Origin: Maricaulis maris
Lineage (GTDB): Bacteria; Pseudomonadota; Alphaproteobacteria; Caulobacterales; Maricaulaceae
DNA: 64,000 nucleotides
Reading direction: 5' to 3'
NCBI RefSeq assembly: GCF_036322705.1
Contig: NZ_AP027270.1
Coordinates: 372,001-436,000, forward strand
In this document: piece after piece, positions 54,848 through 63,352 of the stretch
How positions within the stretch are numbered: position 1 is the stretch's first letter
How the letters are laid out: each line of letters starts with the position of its first letter
Notes under the pieces: model-generated
Told to the model about the DNA's origin: nothing
Seen by the model: the letters and a program-made list of their open reading frames with translations, nothing else
Database searches by the model: none
Program-made: the position numbers and the translations under genes

Positions 54848-56110
54848 TTGATCCGATCCGCCCTGACTGCCTTCACGACTGTCTTGTGTGCGGCCCTGAC
54901 CGGTCTGGCGGCGTCGCCGCGGGCCGCGGCCCAGCTGACGGCCCTGGTCGCCGAGCCGGCGCCCGCGGTGCCGTCTGACAGCGTGACCCCGTCGGATCAG
55001 GCCGGGCTGGCGGTGCTCTATCCCTACCGGGCGACCTTCCCCTATCTGGAAACCCTCGAGGCGCGGCTTGACGAGGCGCTGGCCGACCGGCGCGTGGTCG
55101 GTCTCGTCGCGGCCGTGATCGAGAATGGGGAGCCGGTCTTCATCTATACTCATGGCGAGACCGCGGCCGGTTCCGGCGAGGCGGTGACGCGCGAGACGCT
55201 GTTCCGAGCCGCGTCTGTCTCGAAGACCTTTACCGGCACGCTGCTCGGTGTTCTCGAAGCCGAGGGCCTGCTCGACCTGTCAGCCCCGGTGCCGGGCGAT
55301 GTGCTGCGGGTCCGCGGCAGCCGACAGCCGACGCTGGAAGAGATCGCCAGTCACCGGACCGGCCTGCCGCCAAACGCCTATGATCTCGATCTCGAGGCTG
55401 GCCAGGCCCCGTCGCGGATCCGGGAACGCCTGTCCGGCGTCGAGCTGATCTGCCCGGTGGGCGAGTGCTATACTTACCAGAATATCGCCTTTTCGGCGCT
55501 CGAGAGCCTGGTCGAAGACGCCACGGGCGAGGACTTCTCCAGCGCCTTGCGCGACCGGCTTCTGGAGCCGCTCGGCTTGCCCTCGGCCTCCATTGGCACA
55601 GCGGCGCTGACAGCGTCACCGTCCTGGGCGCGTCCGCACAGTGGCTGGCGGCGGCTCGGAAACCGGCCGGGCGATCCGGCGACACCCTATGACACCATCC
55701 CCTCGGCCTCGGGGCTCAACCTGTCGCTGGACGATATGATCGTGTGGGCGCAGGTGCAGATGGGCACGCGGCCGGGCCTGTCCGAACCGGTCCGAACCCG
55801 CATCCATGCGCCTCTGACCGATACCGTGCGCGAGACCCGTCGTCTTGGCGATCTGCGCACCCGGGTCGACCAGACCTGGTACGGGCTGGGCTGGCGGGTG
55901 TATGACTGGGAAGGGCGGACCCTGGTGCTGCATTCCGGTTACCTGTCCGGCTATGGCGCGCAGATCGTGCTTGAACCGGAGACCGGTTTCGCCTTTGTAG
56001 CGCTCTGGAATTCGGATAACCGCCCGGCCTGGTGGTTATGGCCGACCGTCATGGACCTGCGCACCGGAAATGGTCCGGGAACCTGGCTTGATCGCTTCGT
56101 GGAGGACTGA
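54848..56110 (+). CDS. serine hydrolase, class C beta-lactamase/DD-peptidase fold
   Basis: A 420-residue exported protein: signal peptide (ALTAFTTVLCAALTGLAASPRAAAQ), then a penicillin-binding-like fold with SVSK (Ser123, Lys126), a YQN tyrosine motif near residue 213 (CYTYQNIAF) and an HSG motif near 362 (LVLHSGYLSGYG). The start is TTG 54848, three bases after the aguA stop. It sits between the two agmatine-pathway genes and is co-transcribed with them, yet has no obvious polyamine role. Members include esterases, peptidases and beta-lactamases. Confidence 0.87.
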   Translation: MIRSALTAFTTVLCAALTGLAASPRAAAQLTALVAEPAPAVPSDSVTPSDQAGLAVLYPYRATFPYLETLEARLDEALADRRVVGLVAAVIENGEPVFIYTHGETAAGSGEAVTRETLFRAASVSKTFTGTLLGVLEAEGLLDLSAPVPGDVLRVRGSRQPTLEEIASHRTGLPPNAYDLDLEAGQAPSRIRERLSGVELICPVGECYTYQNIAFSALESLVEDATGEDFSSALRDRLLEPLGLPSASIGTAALTASPSWARPHSGWRRLGNRPGDPATPYDTIPSASGLNLSLDDMIVWAQVQMGTRPGLSEPVRTRIHAPLTDTVRETRRLGDLRTRVDQTWYGLGWRVYDWEGRTLVLHSGYLSGYGAQIVLEPETGFAFVALWNSDNRPAWWLWPTVMDLRTGNGPGTWLDRFVED

Positions 56111-56115
56111 CCCTC

Positions 56116-56973
56116 ATGGCACGTACACTCACTGTCGCCGGCCTTCAGGCCGCTTTCGGGACCGATATGGCCGCCAATATCGCGACCGTCACCGCGTTGG
56201 TGCGCGAGGCGGCGGCCAAGGGTGCCCAGGTCATCCTGCCGCCGGAACTCTTCCAGGGGCCCTATTTCTGCAAGGTCCAGGACGAGGCCTTCTTTGCGGC
56301 GGCCTATCCGGCTATGGAGCACCCCTGTGTGACGGCCCTGCAGCCGCTGGCCGCCGAGCTGGGCGTCGTCATTCCGGTCTCGATCTATGAGCGCGACGGG
56401 CCGCACTACTACAATTCCATGGTGATGCTGGATGCCGACGGCTCGGTGCTGGGCGTCTACCGCAAGAGCCATATCCCCGACGGGCCGGGCTATATGGAGA
56501 AATTCTACTTCCGGCCGGGCAATACCGGCTTCAAGGTCTGGGATACGAAATTCGGCAAGATCGGGGTCGGTATCTGCTGGGACCAGTGGTTCCCGGAAGC
56601 GGCCCGGGCCATGACCATGCTGGGCGCCGAGGTGCTGCTCTACCCGACCGCGATCGGGTCGGAACCGCATGATGACAGCCTCGACACCGCGGCGCGCTGG
56701 CAGCGGGCGATGCAGGGCCATGCCGTCTCCAACGTGATCCCGGTGATCGCCGCCAACCGGATCGGTGACGAGGGGGGGCAGGTCTTCTACGGCTCATCCT
56801 TTGTCGCCAGTCATACCGGCGAGAAGACCGACGAGCTGGGACGCAGCGAGAGCGGGATCGTGTCGGGCACGTTTGATCTGGATTACCTGCAGCGCCACCG
56901 CGCCGCCTGGGGTTTTTTCCGTGATCGGCGTCCGGACCTCTACGAGCCCTATTTCACGCCGCGCTCGTCCTGA
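56116..56973 (+). CDS. aguB: N-carbamoylputrescine amidase
   Basis: A 285-residue nitrilase-superfamily enzyme that cleaves N-carbamoylputrescine to putrescine, carbon dioxide and ammonia. The catalytic triad is visible: E44 (LPPELFQGPYFC), K117 (YRKSHIPDGPGY) and C154 (VGICWDQWFPE). EKFYFRPGNTGF and AVSNVIPVIAANRIG match the family closely. With aguA it makes putrescine from agmatine. It starts 5 bases after the serine hydrolase stop and overlaps the convergent small membrane gene by 25 bases. Confidence 0.94.
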   Translation: MARTLTVAGLQAAFGTDMAANIATVTALVREAAAKGAQVILPPELFQGPYFCKVQDEAFFAAAYPAMEHPCVTALQPLAAELGVVIPVSIYERDGPHYYNSMVMLDADGSVLGVYRKSHIPDGPGYMEKFYFRPGNTGFKVWDTKFGKIGVGICWDQWFPEAARAMTMLGAEVLLYPTAIGSEPHDDSLDTAARWQRAMQGHAVSNVIPVIAANRIGDEGGQVFYGSSFVASHTGEKTDELGRSESGIVSGTFDLDYLQRHRAAWGFFRDRRPDLYEPYFTPRSS

Positions 56974-57173
56974 CGGTGTCGGTCGTGGCGGGCCCGGTCA
57001 CGGCGCTTGCCGGTCGGCAGTAGCATGATGATGACGAAGGCGACCGCGATGGCGGGCCAGCCAAAGGCGATGGCCTGGTCGGTCTGACCCTGGGTCAGGC
57101 TGAACGCTGACGCCGTCAATCCGCCGGCGGTTACGGTCGCTGCCGTGAGCAGCATGGCAAGGCTGTAGCCCAT
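56949..57173 (-). CDS. small membrane protein, 74 residues
   Basis: Two hydrophobic segments (about residues 2-25 and 36-55) and a basic, charged C-terminus (GKRRDRARHDRHRQDERGVK). ATG 57173 has a GGAGG ribosome site five bases upstream. The 3' end overlaps aguB by 25 bases on the opposite strand. I do not recognise a family; existence rests on the ribosome site and the membrane-like sequence. Confidence 0.5.
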   Translation of the reverse strand: MGYSLAMLLTAATVTAGGLTASAFSLTQGQTDQAIAFGWPAIAVAFVIIMLLPTGKRRDRARHDRHRQDERGVK

Positions 57174-57322
57174 GCATTCCTCCAATACCCCCGCGTGGTC
57201 GTTATCATCGACCCCTCTGTGGCATCACAATGGCAGAAATCGGCTAACACTTGGTTTCCGCAAGGCTTGATCTGTTTCGGGCAGTCGGGTGGACGGGCGG
57301 CGCTCGAATCCCGCTATCAAAA

Positions 57323-57345
57323 AGTACTTTGTAATGTAAAGTACT
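57323..57345. promoter_or_regulatory. inverted repeat upstream of the secreted hypothetical protein
   Basis: AGTACTTT (57323-57330) and AAAGTACT (57338-57345) are perfect inverted arms separated by 7 bases, ending 25 bases before the ATG at 57371. Such position and symmetry fit a repressor operator. The site is AT-rich in a GC-rich region. The regulator is not known. Confidence 0.5.
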
Positions 57346-57370
57346 CTTGCATCAGTCAGTGGAGATCGAC

Positions 57371-57973
57371 ATGCAGACCGAAATCACAGGAACTCCGGCC
57401 CCAGCCGGCCAGGCACCGCGCGCGACGGGCCGCAGCAATTTCGCCGGGACCGTCATGTTCGCCTGTCTCGCCATGACAGGTATGGGGGCGCCTGCCGCTG
57501 CGCAAGTGGCCGTGCCGGATATCCTGCCCGGAGACGCCCTGGCCAGCATGGTCGGGGAATGGCAGGGCACCGGCTGGTCGGCCATGCCGGATGGCAGTCG
57601 AGAGAGTTTCGACATTTTCGAGCGCGTCGAAAGCATTGGTGGCGGCAATGCGATCATGATCCGCGGCATGGGCTATGCCCCGGCAGGTCAAGGCCGCAAC
57701 GGTCGATTGGTCCATGATGCCGGCGGCTTTGTCAGCATCGCGGACGGCGGCTACCAGATGTTCGCCGCAACCGCGCGGGGCGCGCCGGAAAGCTATCCGA
57801 TGACGATCACCGAGACCGGTTATCAGTGGGAAATCACGCTCGGGCCGCAGGGCCGGATGGTGTTCGAGGCCTGGATCGAGGGCGACAGCTGGGTCGAGAC
57901 GGGCCAGTACTGCAATCCGCAGGGCACGTGTTTCCCGACCCTGGAAATGACGCTGACCCGGGTCGCCGACTAG
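57371..57973 (+). CDS. secreted hypothetical protein
   Basis: A 200-residue protein: basic N-terminal stretch, then a hydrophobic segment ending in APAAAQ (about residue 45), likely a signal peptide with a long n-region. The mature part (LASMVGEWQGTGWSAMPDGSRESFDIFERVESIGGGNAIMIRG) resembles lipocalin-like DUF1579-type proteins with a GxWxGxG start, but I cannot name a family. Two cysteines near the C-terminus (YCNPQGTCFP) may pair. GGAGATCGAC precedes the ATG. An operator-like palindrome lies just upstream. It overlaps the marC end by 4 bases. Confidence 0.75.
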   Translation: MQTEITGTPAPAGQAPRATGRSNFAGTVMFACLAMTGMGAPAAAQVAVPDILPGDALASMVGEWQGTGWSAMPDGSRESFDIFERVESIGGGNAIMIRGMGYAPAGQGRNGRLVHDAGGFVSIADGGYQMFAATARGAPESYPMTITETGYQWEITLGPQGRMVFEAWIEGDSWVETGQYCNPQGTCFPTLEMTLTRVAD

Positions 57974-58617
57974 GCGTGACCGGTGACCAGGGCGCCGAGA
58001 ATGCCGTCGATGATGAACTGGGCGGCGAGGGCGGCCAGGATGACACCGAGGATGCGCGTGATCATGGCGGCCATCGAGTCGCCGATCACCCGCATCACCG
58101 GGCCGATCAGCAGGAAGGTGACCAGGCAGACCACCAGGATCACACCGGCCGAGGCCAGCACGACACCGCGTTCCATCCAGCCACTGGCGTCGGACATGTA
58201 GAGCATCACCGTGGCGATGGCGCCGGGACCGGCCAGCATCGGGATGGCCATCGGGAAGACCGAGATGTCGTCCCAGGTCTCGGGGTGCTCGTCATGCTCG
58301 CCGATGATCGTCTCGGCCCGTTCCTCGCGGCGCTCGGTCCGCTTCTCGAAGATCATTTCCAGCGCCATCAGGAAGAGCAGGACACCGCCGGCGATGCGGA
58401 AGGCGTCGAGGCTGATATGCATGGCATTGAGCAGCCAGCCGCCGCCCAGCGCGAAGCCGAGCAGGACACCGGTCGCGATGATCACCGACTTGATCGCCAT
58501 CCGGCGCCGGTGCGCGTTCGGCGCACCATCGGTCAGCGCGGCAAAAATCGGCGCCACGCCGGGCGGGTCGATGGCGACAAAGAAGGTCACAAGGGCGGAG
58601 GTGAAGAGTTCAAGCAT
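57970..58617 (-). CDS. MarC family integral membrane protein
   Basis: A 215-residue protein with six hydrophobic segments. It starts LFTSALVTFFVAIDPPGVAPIFAALT, the MarC/UPF0056 N-terminus (usual: xxFLxxxxPxGxxPxF), and has the second conserved block FPMAIPMLAGPGAIATVMLY. The family's transport role is not settled. It has a hydrophilic loop of about 40 charged residues after helix 3 (EKRTERREERAETIIGEHDE). ATG 58617 is used rather than the long frame reaching 59481, which crosses the divergent gene. Confidence 0.9.
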   Translation of the reverse strand: MLELFTSALVTFFVAIDPPGVAPIFAALTDGAPNAHRRRMAIKSVIIATGVLLGFALGGGWLLNAMHISLDAFRIAGGVLLFLMALEMIFEKRTERREERAETIIGEHDEHPETWDDISVFPMAIPMLAGPGAIATVMLYMSDASGWMERGVVLASAGVILVVCLVTFLLIGPVMRVIGDSMAAMITRILGVILAALAAQFIIDGILGALVTGHA

Positions 58618-58827
58618 GTCGGCGGTCCTGTCTGAGCCGCCCGCATATCGGTTCGGCGCCGCGGCGTCACCCCCTGTTTCGGCGGCGAGCTGCATGGTTC
58701 CCATGCCAAAACGCTGCAACTTGCTTCCCAAGTCTTCGATAATTGCCTGATCACTGGCGAGCCGGGCGGTTTTTCTTGCCCGGTCCGCCGCGCCGGTCCA
58801 CGCTGCTGAGGAGCAGGGGGGATTGCC

Positions 58828-60444
58828 ATGAAGCGCCTGACCGGATTGATGTTTGCCGCGCTGACGGCCTCGCTTTTGCTGGCCGCCTGCCAGCCCGCTG
58901 CCGGCGGTGGCGAGGCCCGCACGATCTATCGCGGCAATACGATCGAACCGCTCAGCCTCGATCCCGACAAGGCCCATATCATGGACGAGCGGGTCATCAT
59001 CGCCGACCTCTTCACCGGGCTCTACGAACCGACCGCCGATGCGCACCCGATCCCGGCCCTGGCCAATACCGCGGATGTTTCGGAGGACGGCCTGGTCTGG
59101 ACCTTTACCCTGCGCGAGGCGCTGTGGTCGGACGGCACACCGATCACCGCCGATGATGTCGTCTTCGGCCTGCAGCGCGCCCTCGATCCGGCGACCGGCA
59201 ACCAGTTCGGCGCCCCGCTCTTCCCCATCGCCAACGCCCAGGCCGTCTATGAGGGCCGCGTGCCGGTCACGTCGCTGGGCGTGCGGGCGATTGATGAGCG
59301 GACGGTCGAGATGACCCTGGAAGGGCCGACGCCCTTCCTGCCCTCCATCCTCATGTTCTGGGGGCAGCCGGTGCCGCGCCATGTCGTTGAGCAACATGGT
59401 GACGCCTGGATCCGGCCGGAAAACATCGTCACCTCGGGCGCCTTCACCCTGGTCGACTGGCGGGTGAATGACTTCATCCACCTGCGCGCCAATCCGACCT
59501 TCTTCGACGCCGCCAATGTCTGCCTGACGGATGTCTATTACTTTCCCACCGTCGACACCGCCGCCGCTGAACGCCGCGTGCGTAGCGGTGAGCTCGATCT
59601 CAACAATGATTTTTCCAGCGGCAATACCGCCTTCCTGAACGAGCGCGCGCCGGAGATCGTCCGGGTCGCGCCGGGCACGCTGTCGCGCACACTCGATTTC
59701 AACACGACCTCACCGCCCTTCGACGATGTCCGGGTCCGCCGGGCCCTGTCGATGGCGATCGACCGGACCTTCATTACCGATACCGTGCTCGGCGGCAGCG
59801 ACATGCCGGCGACCCGCGTGGTCGCCGAGGGTATTGCCGGGCGCCGCGATGATGTCCGCATCGATTATCTCGACCTGTCGATGGAGGCCCGCCGGGCCGA
59901 GGCGCGGGCCTTGCTCGAAGCCGCCGGCTTCGGCCCCGACAACCCGCTCGCCTTCACCCTTTTCTACCAGCCCTCGGCCAGCTGGCCGCGCACCGTGCCG
60001 GTGATCCAGCAGGACTGGGCAACGATTGCGCCCTGGGTCCAGGTCGAGCTCGCCGGGCGTGACAGCCAGCTTCACTATGACGCCATGCGGGTCGGTGATT
60101 TCCAGGTCGCGACCTCCGGCTGGGTGCCCGATTTCGACGACCCCTATGCCTATCTCCTGCAATGGGAAACGCGCGCCGGCGAGATCAATTACGCGCGCTA
60201 TTCCAACCCCGAATTCGACGCACTCACCGCGGCCGCGGTGGCCACACCGGACCCGGAAGAGCGCGCCGACCTGCTGGCGCAGGCGGAACGTCTCTTCCTC
60301 GCCGGCAGTGCCTCGACGCCGATCCTGTTCGAAGCCAGCCGCGACCTCGTCAGCCCCCGCATCACCGGCTGGCAGACCAATCGCGTCGGCATCAACCAGA
60401 GCCGCTGGCTGTGCACGACAGATGTCGTGGAGACGTCGGAGTAG
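58828..60444 (+). CDS. oligopeptide ABC transporter substrate-binding lipoprotein (SBP_bac_5)
   Basis: A 538-residue lipoprotein with lipobox LLLAAC (C21). EPLSLDPDKAHIMDERVIIADLFTGLYE and WTFTLREALWSDGTPITADDVVFGLQRALDP are classical OppA/MppA segments; the fold continues to VSPRITGWQTN near the C-terminus. No permease or ATPase gene is adjacent, so it is an orphan that may serve a distant transporter or murein-peptide uptake. GGAGCAGGGGGG upstream of ATG 58828 is the ribosome site. Confidence 0.9.
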   Translation: MKRLTGLMFAALTASLLLAACQPAAGGGEARTIYRGNTIEPLSLDPDKAHIMDERVIIADLFTGLYEPTADAHPIPALANTADVSEDGLVWTFTLREALWSDGTPITADDVVFGLQRALDPATGNQFGAPLFPIANAQAVYEGRVPVTSLGVRAIDERTVEMTLEGPTPFLPSILMFWGQPVPRHVVEQHGDAWIRPENIVTSGAFTLVDWRVNDFIHLRANPTFFDAANVCLTDVYYFPTVDTAAAERRVRSGELDLNNDFSSGNTAFLNERAPEIVRVAPGTLSRTLDFNTTSPPFDDVRVRRALSMAIDRTFITDTVLGGSDMPATRVVAEGIAGRRDDVRIDYLDLSMEARRAEARALLEAAGFGPDNPLAFTLFYQPSASWPRTVPVIQQDWATIAPWVQVELAGRDSQLHYDAMRVGDFQVATSGWVPDFDDPYAYLLQWETRAGEINYARYSNPEFDALTAAAVATPDPEERADLLAQAERLFLAGSASTPILFEASRDLVSPRITGWQTNRVGINQSRWLCTTDVVETSE

Positions 60445-60477
60445 GGGCCCGGGGGAGATGAGGCGAAGGCGGCCGCC

Positions 60478-60936
60478 TCACGGTTTGCCTTCGCCCTTCC
60501 GGCGTCCACCGACATGCGCCCAGCTCGCCTCCCAGCGGGGTTCCTCCACCGGGTATCCGGCCTGACGGGCGCGGCGGATGCGTTCGGCATCCTCTTCGAT
60601 CTGCAGGTCGATCTCGACCTCCTCGACCGTGGCGCCGACCGCATTGTACCAGGCGACCCTCGCGGCGCGCCGGGCGGCTTCGGTCTCGTCATTCAGGCGG
60701 ATCTGCTCGCGGGCCAGTGCAACACTGGCCCGTGACTGGGCAATGAAAGTCCCGGCCAGATCGAGCAATTTGCGGGCGACCCTGTCATCGCCCCTGTCCA
60801 GCGCCAGGGCCGCCGCTCCCAGGCAGTGCCGTCCGACCCGCGGCGCATCGGGCGGCTCTCCGCTCAGTCGTGACTGGAGCGTCATCGGGCACTTGCGCTG
60901 GCGCTGACGATGGCGGGCGGGGAGCCGACGTGACAT
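60478..60936 (-). CDS. hypothetical protein, about 152 residues
   Basis: Not recognised. It has a basic N-terminus (MSRRLPARHRQRQRK), then an alanine-rich helical part (LDRGDDRVARKLLDLAGTFIAQSRASVALAREQIRL) and an acidic patch EEVEIDLQIEEDAERIRRARQAG, so mostly helical and soluble. ATG 60936 is supported by GGAAAGGA eight bases upstream; ATG 60885 is an internal alternative. It converges on the substrate-binding protein gene with a 33-base gap. The 3' neighbour and lack of known motifs leave its role open. Confidence 0.6.
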   Translation of the reverse strand: MSRRLPARHRQRQRKCPMTLQSRLSGEPPDAPRVGRHCLGAAALALDRGDDRVARKLLDLAGTFIAQSRASVALAREQIRLNDETEAARRAARVAWYNAVGATVEEVEIDLQIEEDAERIRRARQAGYPVEEPRWEASWAHVGGRRKGEGKP

Positions 60937-60987
60937 GGGCGATCCTTTCCTGAAGGTGTGCGTGGCAGGGGCGGGCAGGTTTGCCCG

Positions 60988-61285
60988 CGCCACGGTGTTG
61001 CCACCTGGCGATATGAGGGGTGCGGGGCCCGGCCGGTGCCGGATGGCTTGTGTTTATGTGAGTGGCACCGGAGGTACCCCGCACACGGAGATTTGGTCGG
61101 AGCCGTTACCGGCCCCGTCTCGAAACCGACAGGAACAAACGGTAGAGCTTTGTGCCGCCGTCCTGCCGATGGCCACGCCGGGTTGGTCTGGCGGTGTTTC
61201 CAGACAACCGGACGAGCTCCGTCCTCCCAGCGCCCCCGGATCACCAATCCGGGCCTCGAGCAGCGCGGGACGGGAAGGAGTATGG
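60988..61285 (+). ncRNA. candidate structured RNA element, copy B
   Basis: Second copy of the element at 22051-22357. GTGCGGGG (61020-61027) pairs with CCCCGCAC (61077-61084), CCGGTGCC (61033-61040) with GGCACCGG (61064-61071), and GGTCTGG (61185-61191) with CCAGAC (61200-61205). The core from CACACGGAGATTTGGTCGG to ATGGCCACGCCGGG differs from copy A at only two places. Stem positions differ in compensating pairs. Transcription and function are not shown. Confidence 0.5.
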
Positions 61286-62166
61286 GGCGGGCGAGAAGGG
61301 GGGCGGATAAGGTAGGTGGGAAAGCGAGTATTTGCAGTGGGTTAGGGCGGCGCGGCGGGGGATAAGCCGGTCGACTTCGATCCCTTTGATCGCTTCATAC
61401 CCACCGTCATCCCACGGTCGCGGCAAGGCCGCGATCCGGGGGACCTCAGCCCGGCCGTCGACGGGGAAGCGCAGGTCCCCCGGATGCCCGCTTTGCGGTC
61501 ACCGTGGGATGACGGTGGGGTTGGGTTTTGCGAAGTGCGTGCTGGCGCCCGCTTCGTCCTTCAAACCTTGCCGGGATGACGCAATATCCGCTCCAACACC
61601 ATCACCCCCAATTCCCCACCGTCATCCCCCGGCTTGTCCGGGGGACCTCAGCCAGGCCGTCGACGGGGAAGCACAGGTCCCCCGGATGCCCGCTTCGCGG
61701 CCACCGTGGGATGACGGTGGGGTTGGGTGTTGCGAAGAGCGTGCCGGCGCCCGCTTCGCCCTTCACCCCTTGCCGGGAGTGCGCCGCATCCGCTCCAACA
61801 CCATCACCCCAATTCCCCACCGTCATCCCACGGTCGCGGCACAGCCGCGATCCGGGGGACCTCAGCCAGGCCGTCGACGGGGAAGCGCAGGTCCCCGGAT
61901 GCCCGCTTCGCGGTCACCGTGGGATGACGGAGGAGTTGGGTGTTTCGAAGAGCGTGCCGGCGCCCGCTTCGCCCTTCACCCCTTGCCGGGAGTGCGCCGT
62001 AGCCGCTCCAACACCATCACCCCAATTTCCCACCGTCATCCCACGGTCGCGGCAAGGCCGCGATCCGGGGGACCTCAGCCAGGCCGTCGACGGGGAAGCA
62101 CAGGTCCCCCGGATGCCCGCTTCGCGGCCACCGTGGGATGACGGTGGGGTGGGGGGTGAGGTGGAA
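61286..62166. other. intergenic region dominated by repeats, no gene seen
   Basis: From the end of RNA copy B to the terminator at 62167. Long open frames cross the repeats, but their translations repeat with them and lack start sites or ribosome sites, so no gene is called. The total gene-free stretch from 60937 to 62224 is 1288 bases. Confidence 0.5.
61402..62146. repeat. tandem array of four palindromic units with conserved spacers
   Basis: Units start at 61402, 61617, 61818 and 62031, a period of 201-215 bases. Each unit is about 104-117 bases with CCGTCATCCCACGG and CCGTGGGATGACGG ends and an inner GGGGGACC/GGTCCCCC stem. The roughly 98-base spacers are also near-identical (TTGCGAAGAGCGTGCCGGCG and CTCCAACACCATCACCCC). 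Unit 2 has a shortened left arm. A fifth, isolated copy without the spacer is at 30772. Confidence 0.9.
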
Positions 62167-62201
62167 ACAAAAAAAGCCCCGGCGTCACCGCCGGGGCTTT
62201 T
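62167..62201 (-). terminator. intrinsic terminator of the DHS-like gene
   Basis: Read on the minus strand, AAAAGCCCCGGCGG and CGCCGGGGCTTTTTTT make a strong stem of 10 or more GC-rich pairs followed by a T-run. It begins 24 bases beyond the stop at 62225. It separates the gene from the repeat array. Confidence 0.92.
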
Positions 62202-62224
62202 CTCGTCAGAGCTGAGCCGAAGCC

Positions 62225-63271
62225 CTAGTCCTGGAACATGTCCCCATAGCGGTGACGCGGGCGTTTTTCCCAGTCGCGGCGGTGGTAGACGTCGGAGGCG
62301 ATGACCGGGGCGACCGTGCTGGCTTCGGCGAAGACCATCTGTTCCAGGGCGACGTCGACCTTGCCCCAGGAGCAGGCTTCCTTGAGCGTGGAGGAGGAGC
62401 AGGCACCGTCGCGGACGTCGGCGACGGTGATCTGGACGGCATAGGCGTGCATCGGCACTTCGACGCCGAGGATTTCGGCGCAGACGACGGTGTCCTGGGC
62501 GAAGTTCTTGGGCACGCCGCCACCGACCATGAAGAGGCCCGTCTTGCCGGCCTTGATCTTGATGTCGGTGAGCTCGCGGAAATCGGCGACGCTGTCGATC
62601 GAGAGATAGGGCTTGTTGGCCTTCATGCGCTCGACCTGGTGCTTGACGAGGCCGAAGCCGGCCGAGCAGTCGGAGAAGGCCGGGCAGAAGATCGGCACGC
62701 CCTGCTCATAGCATTCCTGGACCAGCGAGCCTTCTTTCTTGGCATTGCCGTCGGCCAGCCATTTGCCCATCGCCTTGATATAGGAGCGCGAGGAGCGCGG
62801 ACCCGGCTCGAGCAGGTTGGCGATTTCGAGCGTCGCGGCGTCGCAGGCCTGCAGCTCTTCCTCGTCGATATAGGTGTCGTAGATGCGGTCGATATAGAGA
62901 TCGCGCAGCTCGCGGTCGTCGGGGATTTCCTTGGCCTGGTAGTGCTTGAAGCCGAGCGCTTCGAAGAAGTCCATGTCGACGATGGAGGCACCGGTCGAGA
63001 CGATGGCGTCGACCATGTTGTTGCGCACCATGTCGCGCCAGACATGCATGCAGCCGCCGGCCGAGGTCGAGCCGGCCAGGGTCAGGATCACCGAGCAATC
63101 GGGATCGGCGACGGCCTGCTCCAGGATGCGGGCAGCGCGCGCGGCATCGCGCGAGGTGAAGGACATCTTCTCCCAGGCGTCGATCATGTGACGGCCGTCG
63201 AAGGCGGTGATGTCGATATGTTCGACCGGGCTGGAGAGCAGCTCGGCCTTGCGGTTGGACGTGTCGGTCAT
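62225..63271 (-). CDS. deoxyhypusine synthase-like protein (probable polyamine aminobutyltransferase)
   Basis: A 348-residue member of the deoxyhypusine synthase family. NAD-binding segments (LTLAGSTSAGG, IVSTGASIVDMDFFEALG, MVGGGVPKNFAQD) and the active-site lysine region CSWGKVDVALEQ (K304) are intact. Bacteria do not make hypusine, and bacterial DHS-like proteins are thought to make homospermidine or related polyamines from putrescine and spermidine. It follows the decarboxylase gene after 75 bases, so putrescine supply and use are side by side. Which product forms cannot be told here. Confidence 0.88.
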   Translation of the reverse strand: MTDTSNRKAELLSSPVEHIDITAFDGRHMIDAWEKMSFTSRDAARAARILEQAVADPDCSVILTLAGSTSAGGCMHVWRDMVRNNMVDAIVSTGASIVDMDFFEALGFKHYQAKEIPDDRELRDLYIDRIYDTYIDEEELQACDAATLEIANLLEPGPRSSRSYIKAMGKWLADGNAKKEGSLVQECYEQGVPIFCPAFSDCSAGFGLVKHQVERMKANKPYLSIDSVADFRELTDIKIKAGKTGLFMVGGGVPKNFAQDTVVCAEILGVEVPMHAYAVQITVADVRDGACSSSTLKEACSWGKVDVALEQMVFAEASTVAPVIASDVYHRRDWEKRPRHRYGDMFQD

Positions 63272-63286
63272 GGAAATCTCCTCGGT

Positions 63287-63352
63287 CCTGACGGATCAGG
63301 CTCGTGTTGCAGGGACCTGACCCGCCGGGTCAGGCCGCCTGACAGATCAGGC
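63287..63352 (-). promoter_or_regulatory. three CCTGA-type hairpins between the decarboxylase and DHS-like genes
   Basis: On the minus strand three short palindromes lie in 66 bases: GCCTGATCTGTCAGGC (63352-63337, overlapping the decarboxylase stop), CCTGACCCG-GCGGGTCAGG (63334-63316) and CCTGATCCGTCAGG (63300-63287). All share CCTGA/TCAGG arms. The spacing before the DHS-like ribosome site suggests control of the second gene. Confidence 0.5.

Noticed and set aside
61402-62146. Possible CRISPR array
   Set aside because: Both the repeat (104-117 bases) and the spacer (about 98 bases) are conserved between units, lengths are far too large, and no cas gene is near.
61528-62304. Open frames crossing the repeat array as coding genes
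   Set aside because: Their translations repeat with the DNA units and have no start-site support.
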